Shown: one piece after another, positions 8,649 to 18,191 of the stretch
How positions within the stretch are numbered: position 1 is the stretch's first letter
Layout of the letters: every line of letters begins with the position of its first letter
Notes under the pieces: generated by a model
Seen by the model: the letters and a program-made list of their open reading frames with translations, nothing else
Told to the model about the DNA's origin: nothing
The model's database searches: none
Source of the DNA: Thermoanaerobaculales bacterium
GTDB lineage: Bacteria > Acidobacteriota > Thermoanaerobaculia > Thermoanaerobaculales > Sulfomarinibacteraceae
Direction: 5' to 3'
Assembly: GCA_035358815.1 (NCBI GenBank)
Contig: DAOPQC010000002.1
Span: 311,306 to 375,305 of the forward strand
DNA length: 64,000 nucleotides
Translations under genes and position numbers: made by a program

Positions 8649-10454
8649 CTACGGCACCGCGCGGGACCACGCCCAAGTGTCGCCGAACTCAAAACCATCG
8701 GCAAACACATCCGGGGGATTGCCGGCATCGACGCAGTACTCGAAGGCCCCGACGTCGATCCTTGTCCCTTTGGGTCGACGGCAGCCGACGATGTCATCCG
8801 CCACATCGACGAGTTCATCTCCAGCGTCGACCGCCGGACTGCCTTCTAGGAGAGAGTAGTTGCGGGATGCCGGGTCGGCGAACATTGGTGGCGCATACAG
8901 GGAATGGAGATCTTCGCCGCGGTTCTGCTGAAACTCCGCCAAAGTCCAGTTGTTGTCCCCCAATGGGATCCAGACCACCGGATCCGCGTCGTAATAGAGG
9001 TTGTTGTCGAAGTGGTGGGAATCGAACCGTTCCGGGATCAGGCCTTCGTCCCACAGCCAGAACCAAACCGCAGCTGTGCCAGGATTCACGATGATGTTGT
9101 TGAACACCAAGGTGTTGGCGGGGTAGAACACGCCGTAGTCCCTGTCGCTGCCCCCTATCACAATCCCGGGCCCGCCAGCGTCGACGATGGTGTTGTTGTA
9201 GATGTAGGTGTCACGTGCGACCAGGAGCGAGATCCCGGCACCGTCGGGTGTGCTGCCGTCGTTCGCCTTCACTGTCCCATCGATGACATTGTTGATGACC
9301 CAGTTCGGGCCGATCGCCGCCTCAATCTCGAGGCCTCGGCTGACGTTTCCTTCAAGGAGGGATGCCTCGATGACGTTGCCTGAGCCGACGGTGTCAAGCC
9401 ATACACCTGGCCCGTTGTTGTGGCCGCTTGTATGTCTCGCGATGCGGATCCCGGAGGGCAGATTGGCGGCAGCCACCTTGATGCCCCCCGCATCCCACTC
9501 CGGACCGTACCGCCACGAGTTGTGGCTGGTTTCGCAGGAATCGAGCAGCGAGTTGTTTCCAGCCAGAGCGATCCCCAACCGCCCATTGTGATTCGAGTGC
9601 GTGCTCAAGATCACCGAGTCAGCGTACGCCTCAATGCCGTTGCCGTTGTTGTGCTCCACCCTGCAGTTCTCGACCCGGGCATGGGGACCCAGCGCCATCG
9701 CCCCGATCCACATCTCGGTCGTGACGTGCTCTACCCTGAGTCCGCGATACACGTGATGGCTTCTCCCTCGTGCCATCACGCCTTCACTGCGGGCCGCAAT
9801 CTCCACCCCGGCGGTGTTCGGATCGCCTTGATAGTGGATCCTGATTCTCCCCACCCCGTCATCCACCCAGAATCGGCCAGCGGCCAATCCTGTTGGTGAA
9901 AGAACCTGCTCGAGAGGGTCACCATTGACAAAGACCATTTCCCGTCGCCTGGCAAACTCATCCACGTCCGGGTACGAAGGTGGGTACTCCAACAGCGGCA
10001 ACGGCTGCCAGGGAACGCTCCAGACATCACCTCCATCATGAGTCCACCCCGTGACGACATCACTACCGCGAATCACGACGCTTCCCTCATCGCCAGGATA
10101 GGCGCGGACCACGATCGGGCTGTCTGGCAAGCCGTCCACGCCCACCCCGAGCACCTCGCGATAAACGCCCTCCATGATGGAAAGCGTATCTCCCGGCGAA
10201 AGCGGTGCGACGCCTCGACTCAGAGTCTTGAATGGATGGTCGGGGGAGAGCCCACTGTTCGAGTCGGACGCGTTCGGATGATCCACCCCTACGAAATACT
10301 CAACAGCGGCAGCAGGATTCGCCGGCAAGCAGCTCAGAATTGTGATCGCGCAGAGACCGACAACCCTGCGCATCACATTGGGTACATTTCGAGAAGGTGG
10401 ATCTGGAGGGGCGAATTGTGGTGGCGTGCCGACCACTCGGATCTTCGCATTCAT
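8649..10454 (-). CDS. Secreted parallel beta-helix protein with C-terminal DGFE tail (copy B)
   Basis: A 601-residue protein. The start at 10454 is supported by GGAGG seven bases upstream. This gives an unusually long n-region before MRRVVGLCAITILSCLPANP and a type I cleavage site after PAAA. Residues from EYFVGVDHPN to MFADPASR match copy A and form a right-handed beta-helix with many Asn turns. The last 20 residues, with FADGFEFGDTWAW followed by SRAVP, match tails of three other secreted proteins at 53-59 kb. The enzyme activity, if any, is unknown; the neighbours suggest glycan binding or cleavage outside the cell. A terminator-like hairpin follows the stop. Confidence 0.88.
   Translation of the reverse strand: MNAKIRVVGTPPQFAPPDPPSRNVPNVMRRVVGLCAITILSCLPANPAAAVEYFVGVDHPNASDSNSGLSPDHPFKTLSRGVAPLSPGDTLSIMEGVYREVLGVGVDGLPDSPIVVRAYPGDEGSVVIRGSDVVTGWTHDGGDVWSVPWQPLPLLEYPPSYPDVDEFARRREMVFVNGDPLEQVLSPTGLAAGRFWVDDGVGRIRIHYQGDPNTAGVEIAARSEGVMARGRSHHVYRGLRVEHVTTEMWIGAMALGPHARVENCRVEHNNGNGIEAYADSVILSTHSNHNGRLGIALAGNNSLLDSCETSHNSWRYGPEWDAGGIKVAAANLPSGIRIARHTSGHNNGPGVWLDTVGSGNVIEASLLEGNVSRGLEIEAAIGPNWVINNVIDGTVKANDGSTPDGAGISLLVARDTYIYNNTIVDAGGPGIVIGGSDRDYGVFYPANTLVFNNIIVNPGTAAVWFWLWDEGLIPERFDSHHFDNNLYYDADPVVWIPLGDNNWTLAEFQQNRGEDLHSLYAPPMFADPASRNYSLLEGSPAVDAGDELVDVADDIVGCRRPKGTRIDVGAFEYCVDAGNPPDVFADGFEFGDTWAWSRAVP
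8902..10302 (-). repeat. 1.4-kb direct repeat, copy 2
   Basis: Partner of 6548-7948. Similarity stops sharply at AAATACTCA on the signal-peptide side and decays over about 40 bp on the C-terminal side. The exchanged piece is therefore almost exactly the beta-helix domain. Confidence 0.93.
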
Positions 10455-11239
10455 AGCTGGCCCTCCTCCGGTCGATCGCGGACGCGTTCGGACACGTCGC
10501 CGCTAACCGTTGTCCCGGGCGGGGTCCGCTTTAGTAGGGGGGAAATCCGTAAGCAGTGATTGAAGTCACAGCGGCCGGGTCAACACAGGCGTTGTGAGAC
10601 CGTGTCTCCAACAAATCGACCGTGCACAACAGGGCAGACACGGCCCTCCCCTGCCAGGCCGACCAGCTGCGATCTCCTCGGGTCTACGGCCGGAGCGGCT
10701 CGGAACCTGTCGCCATGTCCTGCCGCCGACGAGACGCGAGTGAATCGAACACAGCGAGCCGACGGGCTGCCCCCAGATTCACACTTGCGGGTTCTGTGAC
10801 GGACGCTTCGCCTCAGCCGGCTGCGAGCGAATGGCTTACGGAAAGGCCAAAGTCGAAGCGAACCACTTGGGATGGATGGGGGCGCCCACTCTCGGCGCTC
10901 ACGAGAACTCCACGGAGGCGATCCCACACGTCGAGGTGTACCTGTTCAGAATATAGACGCAGGATGCACTCAGACGGATTGGGCAGGCGGCGGGAGGGCG
11001 GCCGCTGAAGCTAACGCTATGTGGCATGGTGCTGCCAACCTTTCCTCTGGGTCTGGACGGACCTTCGGGACATTTACAGCTCCCGCAGCCGTGGAGACTA
11101 ACATCAGGGCTGAGGTCCATTACCGCAGAGCGTGACGCGCGGCGCTTCCCAGGCCTTCACTTTGCCAGTCCTGCCTCCCTGAAGATACGCTTCCGCCGGC
11201 TATCCGAAACGTCGGAGTCGATGACCTCGGCTACCTCTA
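10455..11239. other. Long gap without a convincing gene
   Basis: About 785 bp between two leftward genes. Open frames exist on both strands, but they are Arg/Ser/Pro-rich, lack ribosome-binding sites and show no domain. The ribosome-binding site of copy B (GGAGGAGGG) lies at its left edge. It may be degraded coding sequence or a long regulatory region. Confidence 0.45.
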
Positions 11240-12022
11240 TCAGCACTCGGATGCACTGCGCCCGGTGACCCGGACGAACCATCGTGCGTCGATCCGCAGG
11301 TTGTCGCGGTTTTCGGACACCGGACGTTCGAGCCGCCACGGTGTACGGTGAATTCGAAGAGGCCGCGGCTTCTGATGAAGCAAGCCGGGCGTGGCAGCCG
11401 CAACCGTCAAACCCTGGTCCCGGCAAAAACCCTCCAGGTGCCCCGGGAAATTGCGCGGCATGCCGAACGGGAACGAGAAGTGAGCAACCTCTTCGCCCAC
11501 GATTTCACTCAGTATCATCCGAGATCGTGTGATCTCCTCCCGCGCCCTCATCGGCGAGAGCCCACCTAGGTCGGCATGAGAATGCGTGTGGCAGCCAACC
11601 GTGTGCCCGCGTTCAGCCAACCCGCGAATTTCCGGCTCACTGAGTGGGACACGGCTGCCGTGGTGGTTGATACGCGAGTAGTAGTCTTCGATCTCGGTCT
11701 CTGAAGACCGCCCGCGGATTGGCACCGTGTTGATGTAGAACGTGGCGCGCACGTCCAACTCGTCGAGAAGGTCAAGCGACTCGTACCACGATCTGTAGTT
11801 GTCATCGAAGCTGACGAACGCGACCTTATCTGCAGCCACAAGGTAGTCGTTCGGCCCCACAAATCGATAGCCTGAACGCGTCAGAAGATCGATGCATGAA
11901 CGAAAGGCCGGCCAGTCCTGCCTTTCGAGAGCGTGAAAGTAGATGCCCAACTGCCGTGGAAGGTCGGGAGGAGCGAACGCTAGATGTGCAGCGCGGATCG
12001 TCTTCTGAATGAAGCGCTTCAT
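11240..12022 (-). CDS. Polysaccharide deacetylase family protein
   Basis: A NodB-fold (carbohydrate esterase 4) protein of about 260 residues that should remove N-acetyl groups from a surface glycan using a divalent metal. Motif 1 is VSFDDN (near 69-74) and motif 2 is GCHTHSH, which keeps the HxxxH-type metal ligands. Later come HFSFPFG and RIHRTPW. I use the ATG at 12022 (MKRFIQKTIRAAHLAF) because the 119 residues possible upstream look non-coding. It sits beside a GNAT-like gene and the glycan genes, consistent with modification of the exopolymer. Confidence 0.87.
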   Translation of the reverse strand: MKRFIQKTIRAAHLAFAPPDLPRQLGIYFHALERQDWPAFRSCIDLLTRSGYRFVGPNDYLVAADKVAFVSFDDNYRSWYESLDLLDELDVRATFYINTVPIRGRSSETEIEDYYSRINHHGSRVPLSEPEIRGLAERGHTVGCHTHSHADLGGLSPMRAREEITRSRMILSEIVGEEVAHFSFPFGMPRNFPGHLEGFCRDQGLTVAAATPGLLHQKPRPLRIHRTPWRLERPVSENRDNLRIDARWFVRVTGRSASEC

Positions 12023-12394
12023 CGCGCTGAGTCTATACCAGTAGGACCCGGTCGCCGTCCACATTTCGACGCGGGAAGCACGCGATGTCGGTTGTGGGGA
12101 GGCGGGATCGAAGGTCCCCGAAAGAGGATGAAACAGTGACGACCCGGCGACTTCGGTCATGTGACTACGGTGAATCCGGGCGCATTCCGCCGGCCCATCT
12201 CCCACCGACCGACGGCCCGAATCCGAGTCCTGCCAGTTGATCGGGGAGCGAGGGTTTTGAACGCCACGCCGGGGGTCTCGAACATGCCGCCGACAAGCGA
12301 GGGCGCTACCGACCGCGAACCGGGGCCCTGCTTGCAGCGCGGGCCAGCAGCGTGAGCCTTGCCGAGGCGGCCGGGTCAACCCAGGCGCGACCCC
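12023..12394. other. Gap upstream of the deacetylase
   Basis: About 370 bp that stay open in the deacetylase frame but have the composition of non-coding DNA. No RNA gene or promoter stands out. Confidence 0.4.
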
Positions 12395-13480
12395 TTACGA
12401 TAGCCCAGAGTCTCCGTCGATTTGGCGCACTCTCCAGTGGGACATGGCCCCCTTGTCAATCGTCGGCCCAGTAGGGCTCGAATAGAGGACCATCCAATGT
12501 CTTCCATACTTCCGGAATCCGAACGGCACATCAGCGTCAGGGGACATGTCGCATATTTCGACCACATCGACTCCTTCGGCGGTGAGGGTGTTGGTGGCCA
12601 TCAGCCAAAGACGCTTCTGGTTGATGGTGTGCGGATCGAATACTCCCCAATCGAGTACCGACCCGACCAACAGGGCCTCAGACCCGCGATGCGACGGCCG
12701 TTCGTGGATCTTCACTCGGGTGATGAAGTAGGCAACCAACCGGTCCGGGCGATCGTGGATGAAGAAGAGGTGCTTTCTGTTTCCACGATCGGTGTCAAAC
12801 GCGTTCTGCAGGATCCAGTTTAGCCACCGGCTGGATCGGTGGCAGCCGACAGGATGGCTCAACTCGGCGAGCGCCGGATCCAGCGATTCGGGCACAGAGC
12901 TGGCAAGAGTGCAGCGAAGATCCGCACAGGAGGCTTCTTCACGGCGCTCGAGCATCCGCCGGTGGAGACCGATCGCGAAGTCAGCCACGGGGGCGAGCAT
13001 GCTCGCAACCTTGCCGGTACCCAGAGAGTGCTCGAGAATCGGCCTGCTCCTGCACGCCAGGACATAGCGCGTCAATGGAATACCTAGCCAACCCAGCCTC
13101 TCAAAGAGTGGGAATGCTGTTTCGCCTACGCGGCTTCCGCCGACAATCTCGTAGGTGTGGCGAGCTTCCTTGATCAGGGTGACTCCAAGGAGCGACTTCC
13201 TGAACTCTGGAACCACGTACAGGCCAGAACACCAGGCGATTGAGTGCGCCCTGCCGTCGACGACAATCTCCCCGGGAAGGAACTTCAGGGTTCCGGCTGC
13301 GCAACCGTCCACCGCACCCACCAACTGAGCGGGGCCGTCCCCGATCTGCCGAATGGGATTCGTCCGAAACGCCGCAATCGTCTCCCGGTTGATCCGGCAA
13401 ACTCCGTGGGGATCATCAAACGGCGGCGCAGATTCAACACATAAGTCATCAAGGCCAAATCTGTGAATCTCAATCTTCAA
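12395..13480 (-). CDS. GNAT-like acyltransferase
   Basis: A 361-residue protein. Its N-terminal third resembles the GNAT acetyl-CoA fold: the beta-4 strand AHSIAWCSGLYVVPEFRKS is followed by LLGVTLIKEA, where acyl-CoA pyrophosphate binding usually lies. The C-terminal half may be a second GNAT-like domain, as in FemAB-type proteins of exosortase-associated clusters. Its location between a deacetylase and the NAD-synthase-like gene suggests that it acylates a sugar amine or amino acid on the exopolysaccharide. That role is inferred; no substrate residues are evident. Confidence 0.7.
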   Translation of the reverse strand: MKIEIHRFGLDDLCVESAPPFDDPHGVCRINRETIAAFRTNPIRQIGDGPAQLVGAVDGCAAGTLKFLPGEIVVDGRAHSIAWCSGLYVVPEFRKSLLGVTLIKEARHTYEIVGGSRVGETAFPLFERLGWLGIPLTRYVLACRSRPILEHSLGTGKVASMLAPVADFAIGLHRRMLERREEASCADLRCTLASSVPESLDPALAELSHPVGCHRSSRWLNWILQNAFDTDRGNRKHLFFIHDRPDRLVAYFITRVKIHERPSHRGSEALLVGSVLDWGVFDPHTINQKRLWLMATNTLTAEGVDVVEICDMSPDADVPFGFRKYGRHWMVLYSSPTGPTIDKGAMSHWRVRQIDGDSGLS

Positions 13481-13688
13481 TCTCGATGCCCTTCAGCCCG
13501 CACGCCCAGCCGTTGGCGCTGCAACGGGAGTGGATATCATCATTCAGTCACTGCATGACGCCACCGAGTCCCGTTGGGTGTAAAGCACGTTCAGATCCCT
13601 CACCCGCATGTCACGGGTTCGTCCCCCCTCAAAGTGCCAGTGGCAGAAACGGCCCGCAAGAGAATCTGCCCCCAGGTTCAAGGCCACA

Positions 13689-14711
13689 TCAGCCCTGCGA
13701 TGGGCGTCGACCCCGACCCGCCGGCCCCCCACCAATCAGGACAGCCCCAGCATGCAGGTACTTGGCCGCTTTTCGCTTTGCGTCGATATCGCGGTAAACC
13801 CGCTCCACCTGGTCGCTTGTCAATCCCGCAGCAGCGGCCACCCGTTCAATCGGGATGTCATGGTTTTTTCCGTAGAGGCAAAGGTCGGCCATCTCGTGTG
13901 GCACAGAAAAGAAGAACTCCTCCTGGCTCTGCGGCATCGAGTAGGTATCGGTGGTCGGGACTCTTTCACGAATCTCACGCGGCACACCCAGGTGCTCCGC
14001 CAACTGGTAAACCTGTGTTTTGTACAGATGCGCGATGGGCTTCGTGTCTGCCGCACCATCTCCGACTTTGACGAAGAAACCCAGATCATATTCCAGGCGA
14101 TTCGGGGTTCCTGCCACAACATAATTCAATCGGTCCGCGTGATAATACTCAAACATCTTGCGAACCCGCTGTTTGAATTTCGATGCGGACACCACGTCTA
14201 AATATGCTTGCTTTGACAGGCGCCTTATTCGCTGGTTTCCGTCTAGTGATTCGATCACGACCGAATACAGCCTGTACGTGTCGGCATCGAGAATGTTCGG
14301 CAGGATGATCTTGCACCTGAAGTCGGCGCCGTACTCGGGTATTAACCTTCGGATCGCGCTGTCCCGGAGTTGGTAACAACCCGCCGCTTCGAGTGTCTCG
14401 GTGATATCGACATGCGCGGTCCGAATCTCCAGGGAATCTGCGACAAGTACGCCAAGAGAAAGCGTATCCGGCGACGATTCCTTCTCGGGCATCATGAGAC
14501 CGAACACCTTTTCGCTGCCGACCGCTTTCACACACAAAGCTGCCACAACGCTGCTGTCCACTCCACCAGACAATCCCACGACAAATCCGTGCTTTCTGAA
14601 TTCCGTGAGAACCTGGTTCCGCAGCATGGAGGTGATCCGATCTACCTCCAAATCACAGTCAATTGTGAGACTGTCAATCGAAAACTCTGCATCGCGTTTC
14701 ATCTGCCTCAA
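13689..14711 (-). CDS. nadE: NAD synthase-like ATP pyrophosphatase (paralogue 1)
   Basis: A 340-residue ammonia-dependent NAD synthetase-family protein. It carries the PP-loop VGLSGGVDSSVVAALCV (44-60) that grips ATP, MMPEKESSPDT (about 74-84), and GTPNRLEYDLGFFVKVGDG followed by the C-terminal PIAHLYKTQVYQLAEHLGVP, as in NadE. It has no glutaminase domain, so free ammonia or a partner would supply nitrogen. An insertion at about 115-160 is unlike short bacterial NadE. It is divergently paired with a second NadE-like gene and lies inside a glycan cluster. It could therefore amidate a sugar acid or carrier-bound acid instead of making NAD. Confidence 0.87.
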   Translation of the reverse strand: MRQMKRDAEFSIDSLTIDCDLEVDRITSMLRNQVLTEFRKHGFVVGLSGGVDSSVVAALCVKAVGSEKVFGLMMPEKESSPDTLSLGVLVADSLEIRTAHVDITETLEAAGCYQLRDSAIRRLIPEYGADFRCKIILPNILDADTYRLYSVVIESLDGNQRIRRLSKQAYLDVVSASKFKQRVRKMFEYYHADRLNYVVAGTPNRLEYDLGFFVKVGDGAADTKPIAHLYKTQVYQLAEHLGVPREIRERVPTTDTYSMPQSQEEFFFSVPHEMADLCLYGKNHDIPIERVAAAAGLTSDQVERVYRDIDAKRKAAKYLHAGAVLIGGGPAGRGRRPSQG

Positions 14712-14744
14712 TCTCCACGCAATTGACGGCGGACGGGCTCAGTA

Positions 14745-14774
14745 AGTATACCTCGACCTGTCGTGCTTCTGTCA
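14745..14774 (-). promoter_or_regulatory. Candidate promoter for the leftward NadE-like gene
   Basis: On the minus strand TATACT (14745-14750) lies 34 bp before the start codon. A CTGACA-like -35 lies about 19 bp further upstream. The same TATACT hexamer recurs before three other genes in this window. Confidence 0.45.
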
Positions 14775-15070
14775 GGGTCGGCTGATTCTGCCGATGATCT
14801 GGCAGTCCGGGTTCAGCAGTCGACGGTTCGGCGTGCCACGAGAGCGGGCCCGGAAGTGCCAGACCGGCAGCGCCTCAGCGCGGTTGGGCCGATTCCGGGC
14901 ACAGACAGCGGGTGCACAACGCTCCGGCTCCCGGTTGGGACGGGAGACCTGGTATCGAGGACCATCTCACCCAAGGCGGCCAGGATTGCAGACCTAAACT
15001 GCAGCTGGTTACGGAGCCCCAGGGCCCCACCGTTCATCGTGTAGACTCTATTCTCGATAAGGCGATTGGG

Positions 15071-16090
15071 ATGGCATTCAACGGCGACGTGCTCAGCATC
15101 AACCCGGTCTGTGAAACACAGCGCATCTGTGGTTTCATCAAGGCCCAGGTTTTCTCGAAATACAAGCGAAAGGGCGTGGTCCTTGGCCTGAGCGGCGGGG
15201 TCGACTCGGCGCTGGCGGCATGCCTCTGCGTACGCGCCCTGGGCCCCGAGCGCATTCGCGGACTGGTGCTGCCTGAGAAGGAGTCTTCTCCAGAGAGTGC
15301 TGAACTCGCTGCGGAACAGGCTGAAGCGCTTGGGATCTGCGCGGACGTGGTCGACATCACGCCGCTGCTCCAGGCATTCGACGTTTACGAGAGACGTACC
15401 GCAGTCGTGCGGGAGCTCTGTGAGAGTTACGACCCGGAGACTGATGGAATGCGGATCACGCTGCCGCCAGATGTCCTCAACCGGGATGGTCTCAACGTGT
15501 TTTCACTGAAGGTCAGCACGACTCGCGGCGAGTTTTCATATCGCCTTAAACCTGATCAGCTTCACGCGATCGTCTCGGCGCAGAACATGAAGCAGCGGAC
15601 CAGGATGATCCAGCTATACTCACTCGCTGAAAGGCTGAACTGTGTCGTCTGCGGAACCACCAACCGCACGGAGATGGAGCAAGGGTTCTTCGTGAAGCAT
15701 GGTGACGGTGGGGTGGACATCGAGCCCCTCGCGCACCTCTACAAGACCCAGGTGTTTCAGCTCGCAGAGCATCTGGGGGTCATCGAGAAGATCCGCTCGC
15801 GCGCGCCGGCCCCGGACACCTGGCCTGGCGGCGTTACCGACGAGGAGTTCTACTTCCGCATGCCTCTGAAGACGCTTGATCTGCTGCTCTACGCATGGAA
15901 GGCGGAGCTGTCGGCGGACGATGCGGGACGGGAGCTCGATCTCACCGCAGAACAGGTGACGCGCGCCTTCCGAGATTTTCAGTCAAAAGAGAAATCCACG
16001 TGGCACCTGAGGTCGCTGCCGCCGAGCCTCGAAACCGAACGGCCGAGTCGGAGCGCCGGAGCCAAACCCGGCGGGTCGAGGTCATCATGA
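15071..16090 (+). CDS. nadE: NAD synthase-like ATP pyrophosphatase (paralogue 2)
   Basis: A second NadE-family protein of about 339 residues, clearly homologous to the divergent neighbour. The motifs are LGLSGGVDSALAACLCV, LPEKESSPESAE, GTTNRTEMEQGFFVKHGDG and PLAHLYKTQVFQLAEHLGV. The ATG at 15071 (MAFNGDVLSINP) has AAGG nine bases upstream and gives a normal N-terminus; earlier starts add 53 unlikely residues. Its last four bases overlap the start of an acyl carrier protein gene. The coupling to a carrier protein and ligase argues for a role in building or amidating a carrier-bound acid, not bulk NAD synthesis. This is inference. Confidence 0.87.
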   Translation: MAFNGDVLSINPVCETQRICGFIKAQVFSKYKRKGVVLGLSGGVDSALAACLCVRALGPERIRGLVLPEKESSPESAELAAEQAEALGICADVVDITPLLQAFDVYERRTAVVRELCESYDPETDGMRITLPPDVLNRDGLNVFSLKVSTTRGEFSYRLKPDQLHAIVSAQNMKQRTRMIQLYSLAERLNCVVCGTTNRTEMEQGFFVKHGDGGVDIEPLAHLYKTQVFQLAEHLGVIEKIRSRAPAPDTWPGGVTDEEFYFRMPLKTLDLLLYAWKAELSADDAGRELDLTAEQVTRAFRDFQSKEKSTWHLRSLPPSLETERPSRSAGAKPGGSRSS

Positions 16091-16350
16091 CGGCAGCCAG
16101 GGACATCATCAAGTTGTTCGTCCTGAAGACGTTTCCAACCGATTCCCCGGGAGCCGGCATCGACTACGAAACCTCCTTCGTCGATGCAGGCATCATGGAC
16201 TCGATGCGTGTCCTGGAGCTTGTGGAGTTTCTCGAGGGTCAGTTTGGCATCACCATCAAGGACTCCGAGCTCGTCCCCGGAAACCTGGATTCGATCCGCA
16301 ACATCTGCAGATACCTCGAGTCGAAGGGCGTCACTGGCGCCGACAGTTAG
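16087..16350 (+). CDS. Acyl carrier protein
   Basis: An 87-residue four-helix acyl carrier protein. The phosphopantetheine attachment site is the Ser of GIMDSMRVLELVEFLE (about residues 35-50), and the typical acidic helix follows. It starts with ATG at 16087, overlapping the NadE-like stop by 4 bp. A ligase gene follows within about 20 bp. In exosortase-A loci and D-alanylation operons, such stand-alone carriers ferry an acyl or aminoacyl group to a membrane transferase; the same is likely here. Confidence 0.92.
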   Translation: MTAARDIIKLFVLKTFPTDSPGAGIDYETSFVDAGIMDSMRVLELVEFLEGQFGITIKDSELVPGNLDSIRNICRYLESKGVTGADS

Positions 16351-16368
16351 CAGGGATTGGCGCAGATC

Positions 16369-17937
16369 ATGCTGGTTGACGACTTCCTGGCCATGAGCGC
16401 ATCGCGCTTTCCAGGCAAGACCGCCGTCATTTGTGGAGATCGGCGCGTTACCTATGGGGAGCTCGACGAGACCTCGAATCGGCTTGCGCAGGCTCTGGTG
16501 GCGGTTGGGGTCCGTCCCGGCGATCGAGTAGCAGTGCTCCTCGACAACAGTATCGAAACGGCGATATGCATCTTCGGGGCACTCAAGGCCGGCGGTGCCT
16601 TCGTAGTCGTCAACCACACCACGAAACCGAAGAAGCTCGAGTTTATCCTCAATGACTGCTCCGCCAGCGCTCTGATCATTGGGGCATCACAGTTTGACTC
16701 TCATAAAGCGGCGGTCTCGCGCGTGGGGTCGCTGAGGTGCGTGGTCGTCTGCGGGGGCGGCAGGAGCTCGAGGAGCTCCTCGCACGGCATCATCGACCTC
16801 GATCGGGATCTCTCCTCCTTTCCATCACTGCGTCCTGGTAACCGATCGATCGACGCAGACCTCGCAGCACTGATCTACACCTCTGGTTCGACGGGACTGC
16901 CCAAAGGCGTCGCAGTCTCTCACCTGAACGTGGTTTCCGCGGCAACCTCGATCACCGAGTACCTCGAGAGCGTTGCCGATGACGTCATCATCAACGTGCT
17001 GCCCCTGTCGTTTGACTACGGTCTCTACCAGCTGCTGATGTCGGTGAAGTCGGGGGGGACACTCGTCCTCGAAAAGTCGTTCGCATATCCATTCACGATC
17101 GTCGAGAGGATTGAACAGGAGCGGGTCACCGGCTTCCCTGGGGTGCCAACAGTCTTCGCTTTGCTCCTGCAGATGCGCAACCTCGAGCCGCAGCGGTTCG
17201 ACAGCGTCCGATATGTCACCAACACTGGGGCATGCCTCCCGCCGGCGCACATCCCCCGGCTGAAGGTCCTTTTCAGGAACGCCAAGATCTTCTCGATGTA
17301 CGGATTGACCGAGTGCAAGCGGGTCTCCTACCTGGAGCCAGCCGAGCTCGAGCGGCGACCCACGTCGGTGGGCAAGGCGATGCCCAACGTGCAAGCACTC
17401 GTCGTCGACGACGCTGGTGAGCCCGTAGGTCCGGGGGTCGTCGGCGAACTGGTAGTCAGGGGCTCCAACGTGATGATGGGATACTGGAACCGCACAGATG
17501 AAACCGCCAAGATCGTCCGCCCCGGCCGATTCCCCGGGGATCGGGTCCTTCACACGGGCGATCTCTTCACAATGGACGACGACGGGTTCTTGTACTTCGT
17601 CGCCCGAAGAGATGACATCATCAAGAGCCGCGGTGAGAAGGTGAGCCCTCGGGAGGTCGAGAACGTCATTCTTGAGTTGGCCGGCATTCGCGAGGCGGTC
17701 GTCGTCGGAGTCGACGATCCAATTCTCGGGCAATCGGTCAAAGCGTTTGTCGTTCCGGCCGAGGGCTTCGGCATCACAGAAGAGGACGTCATCAAACACT
17801 GCGCGAGCAGCCTCGAGAACTTCATGGTGCCCAGGGCCATTGAGTTTTGCAGCGATCTGCCGAGAACCACCACTGGGAAACCAGACCTCACGGCTCTCCG
17901 AGGATCTGCCGGCTTGCCTGGGGATCGATGGGAATGA
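16369..17937 (+). CDS. AMP-forming acyl-CoA/acyl-ACP ligase
   Basis: A 522-residue member of the ANL adenylating family. It shows the P-loop-like YTSGSTGLPKGV (about 167-178), the adenine-binding MYGLTE (about 311), the hinge TGDLFTMDDDGFLYFVARRD and the C-terminal catalytic lysine in PRTTTGKPD. It should activate a carboxylic acid as acyl-AMP and load it on the preceding carrier protein. An in-frame TTG at 16357 is an alternative start; I prefer the ATG at 16369, with AGGGA upstream. It resembles the acyl ligases of exosortase-A exopolysaccharide loci. The acid substrate cannot be deduced. Confidence 0.92.
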   Translation: MLVDDFLAMSASRFPGKTAVICGDRRVTYGELDETSNRLAQALVAVGVRPGDRVAVLLDNSIETAICIFGALKAGGAFVVVNHTTKPKKLEFILNDCSASALIIGASQFDSHKAAVSRVGSLRCVVVCGGGRSSRSSSHGIIDLDRDLSSFPSLRPGNRSIDADLAALIYTSGSTGLPKGVAVSHLNVVSAATSITEYLESVADDVIINVLPLSFDYGLYQLLMSVKSGGTLVLEKSFAYPFTIVERIEQERVTGFPGVPTVFALLLQMRNLEPQRFDSVRYVTNTGACLPPAHIPRLKVLFRNAKIFSMYGLTECKRVSYLEPAELERRPTSVGKAMPNVQALVVDDAGEPVGPGVVGELVVRGSNVMMGYWNRTDETAKIVRPGRFPGDRVLHTGDLFTMDDDGFLYFVARRDDIIKSRGEKVSPREVENVILELAGIREAVVVGVDDPILGQSVKAFVVPAEGFGITEEDVIKHCASSLENFMVPRAIEFCSDLPRTTTGKPDLTALRGSAGLPGDRWE

Positions 17938-18191
17938 CCGTTGTCCCCTGAGCCTGACGTTCTCGATCGCCATAACGAGCAAGGACATGGAAAACGCATG
18001 GATCACTTCCGAACGACGCAACGTTCTGCGTTCTTTGGGCTCAGAAAAGGGGACGCGCCGCAGCGATTCCTCTCAGACTCACCCGGCCCGGAGTAAACTC
18101 GCCATGGGAGCTCGCACCGTGCCAGAAGTCGTCGATCGGTTTCGTGGCGGGAGGTGTACGATACCAGGTAGCCGTCGATCGTGGAGTGGCG

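Noticed and set aside
6548..10302. The 1.4-kb repeat as an insertion sequence
   Set aside because: It has no transposase, terminal inverted repeats or target duplications, and it matches a protein domain.
10560..11008. Small frames on both strands in the gap before the deacetylase
   Set aside because: No ribosome-binding sites, no domains, and Arg/Ser/Pro-rich composition.
12240..12360. Possible tRNA-like sequence upstream of the deacetylase
   Set aside because: No cloverleaf with a proper T-arm and acceptor stem could be built by eye.
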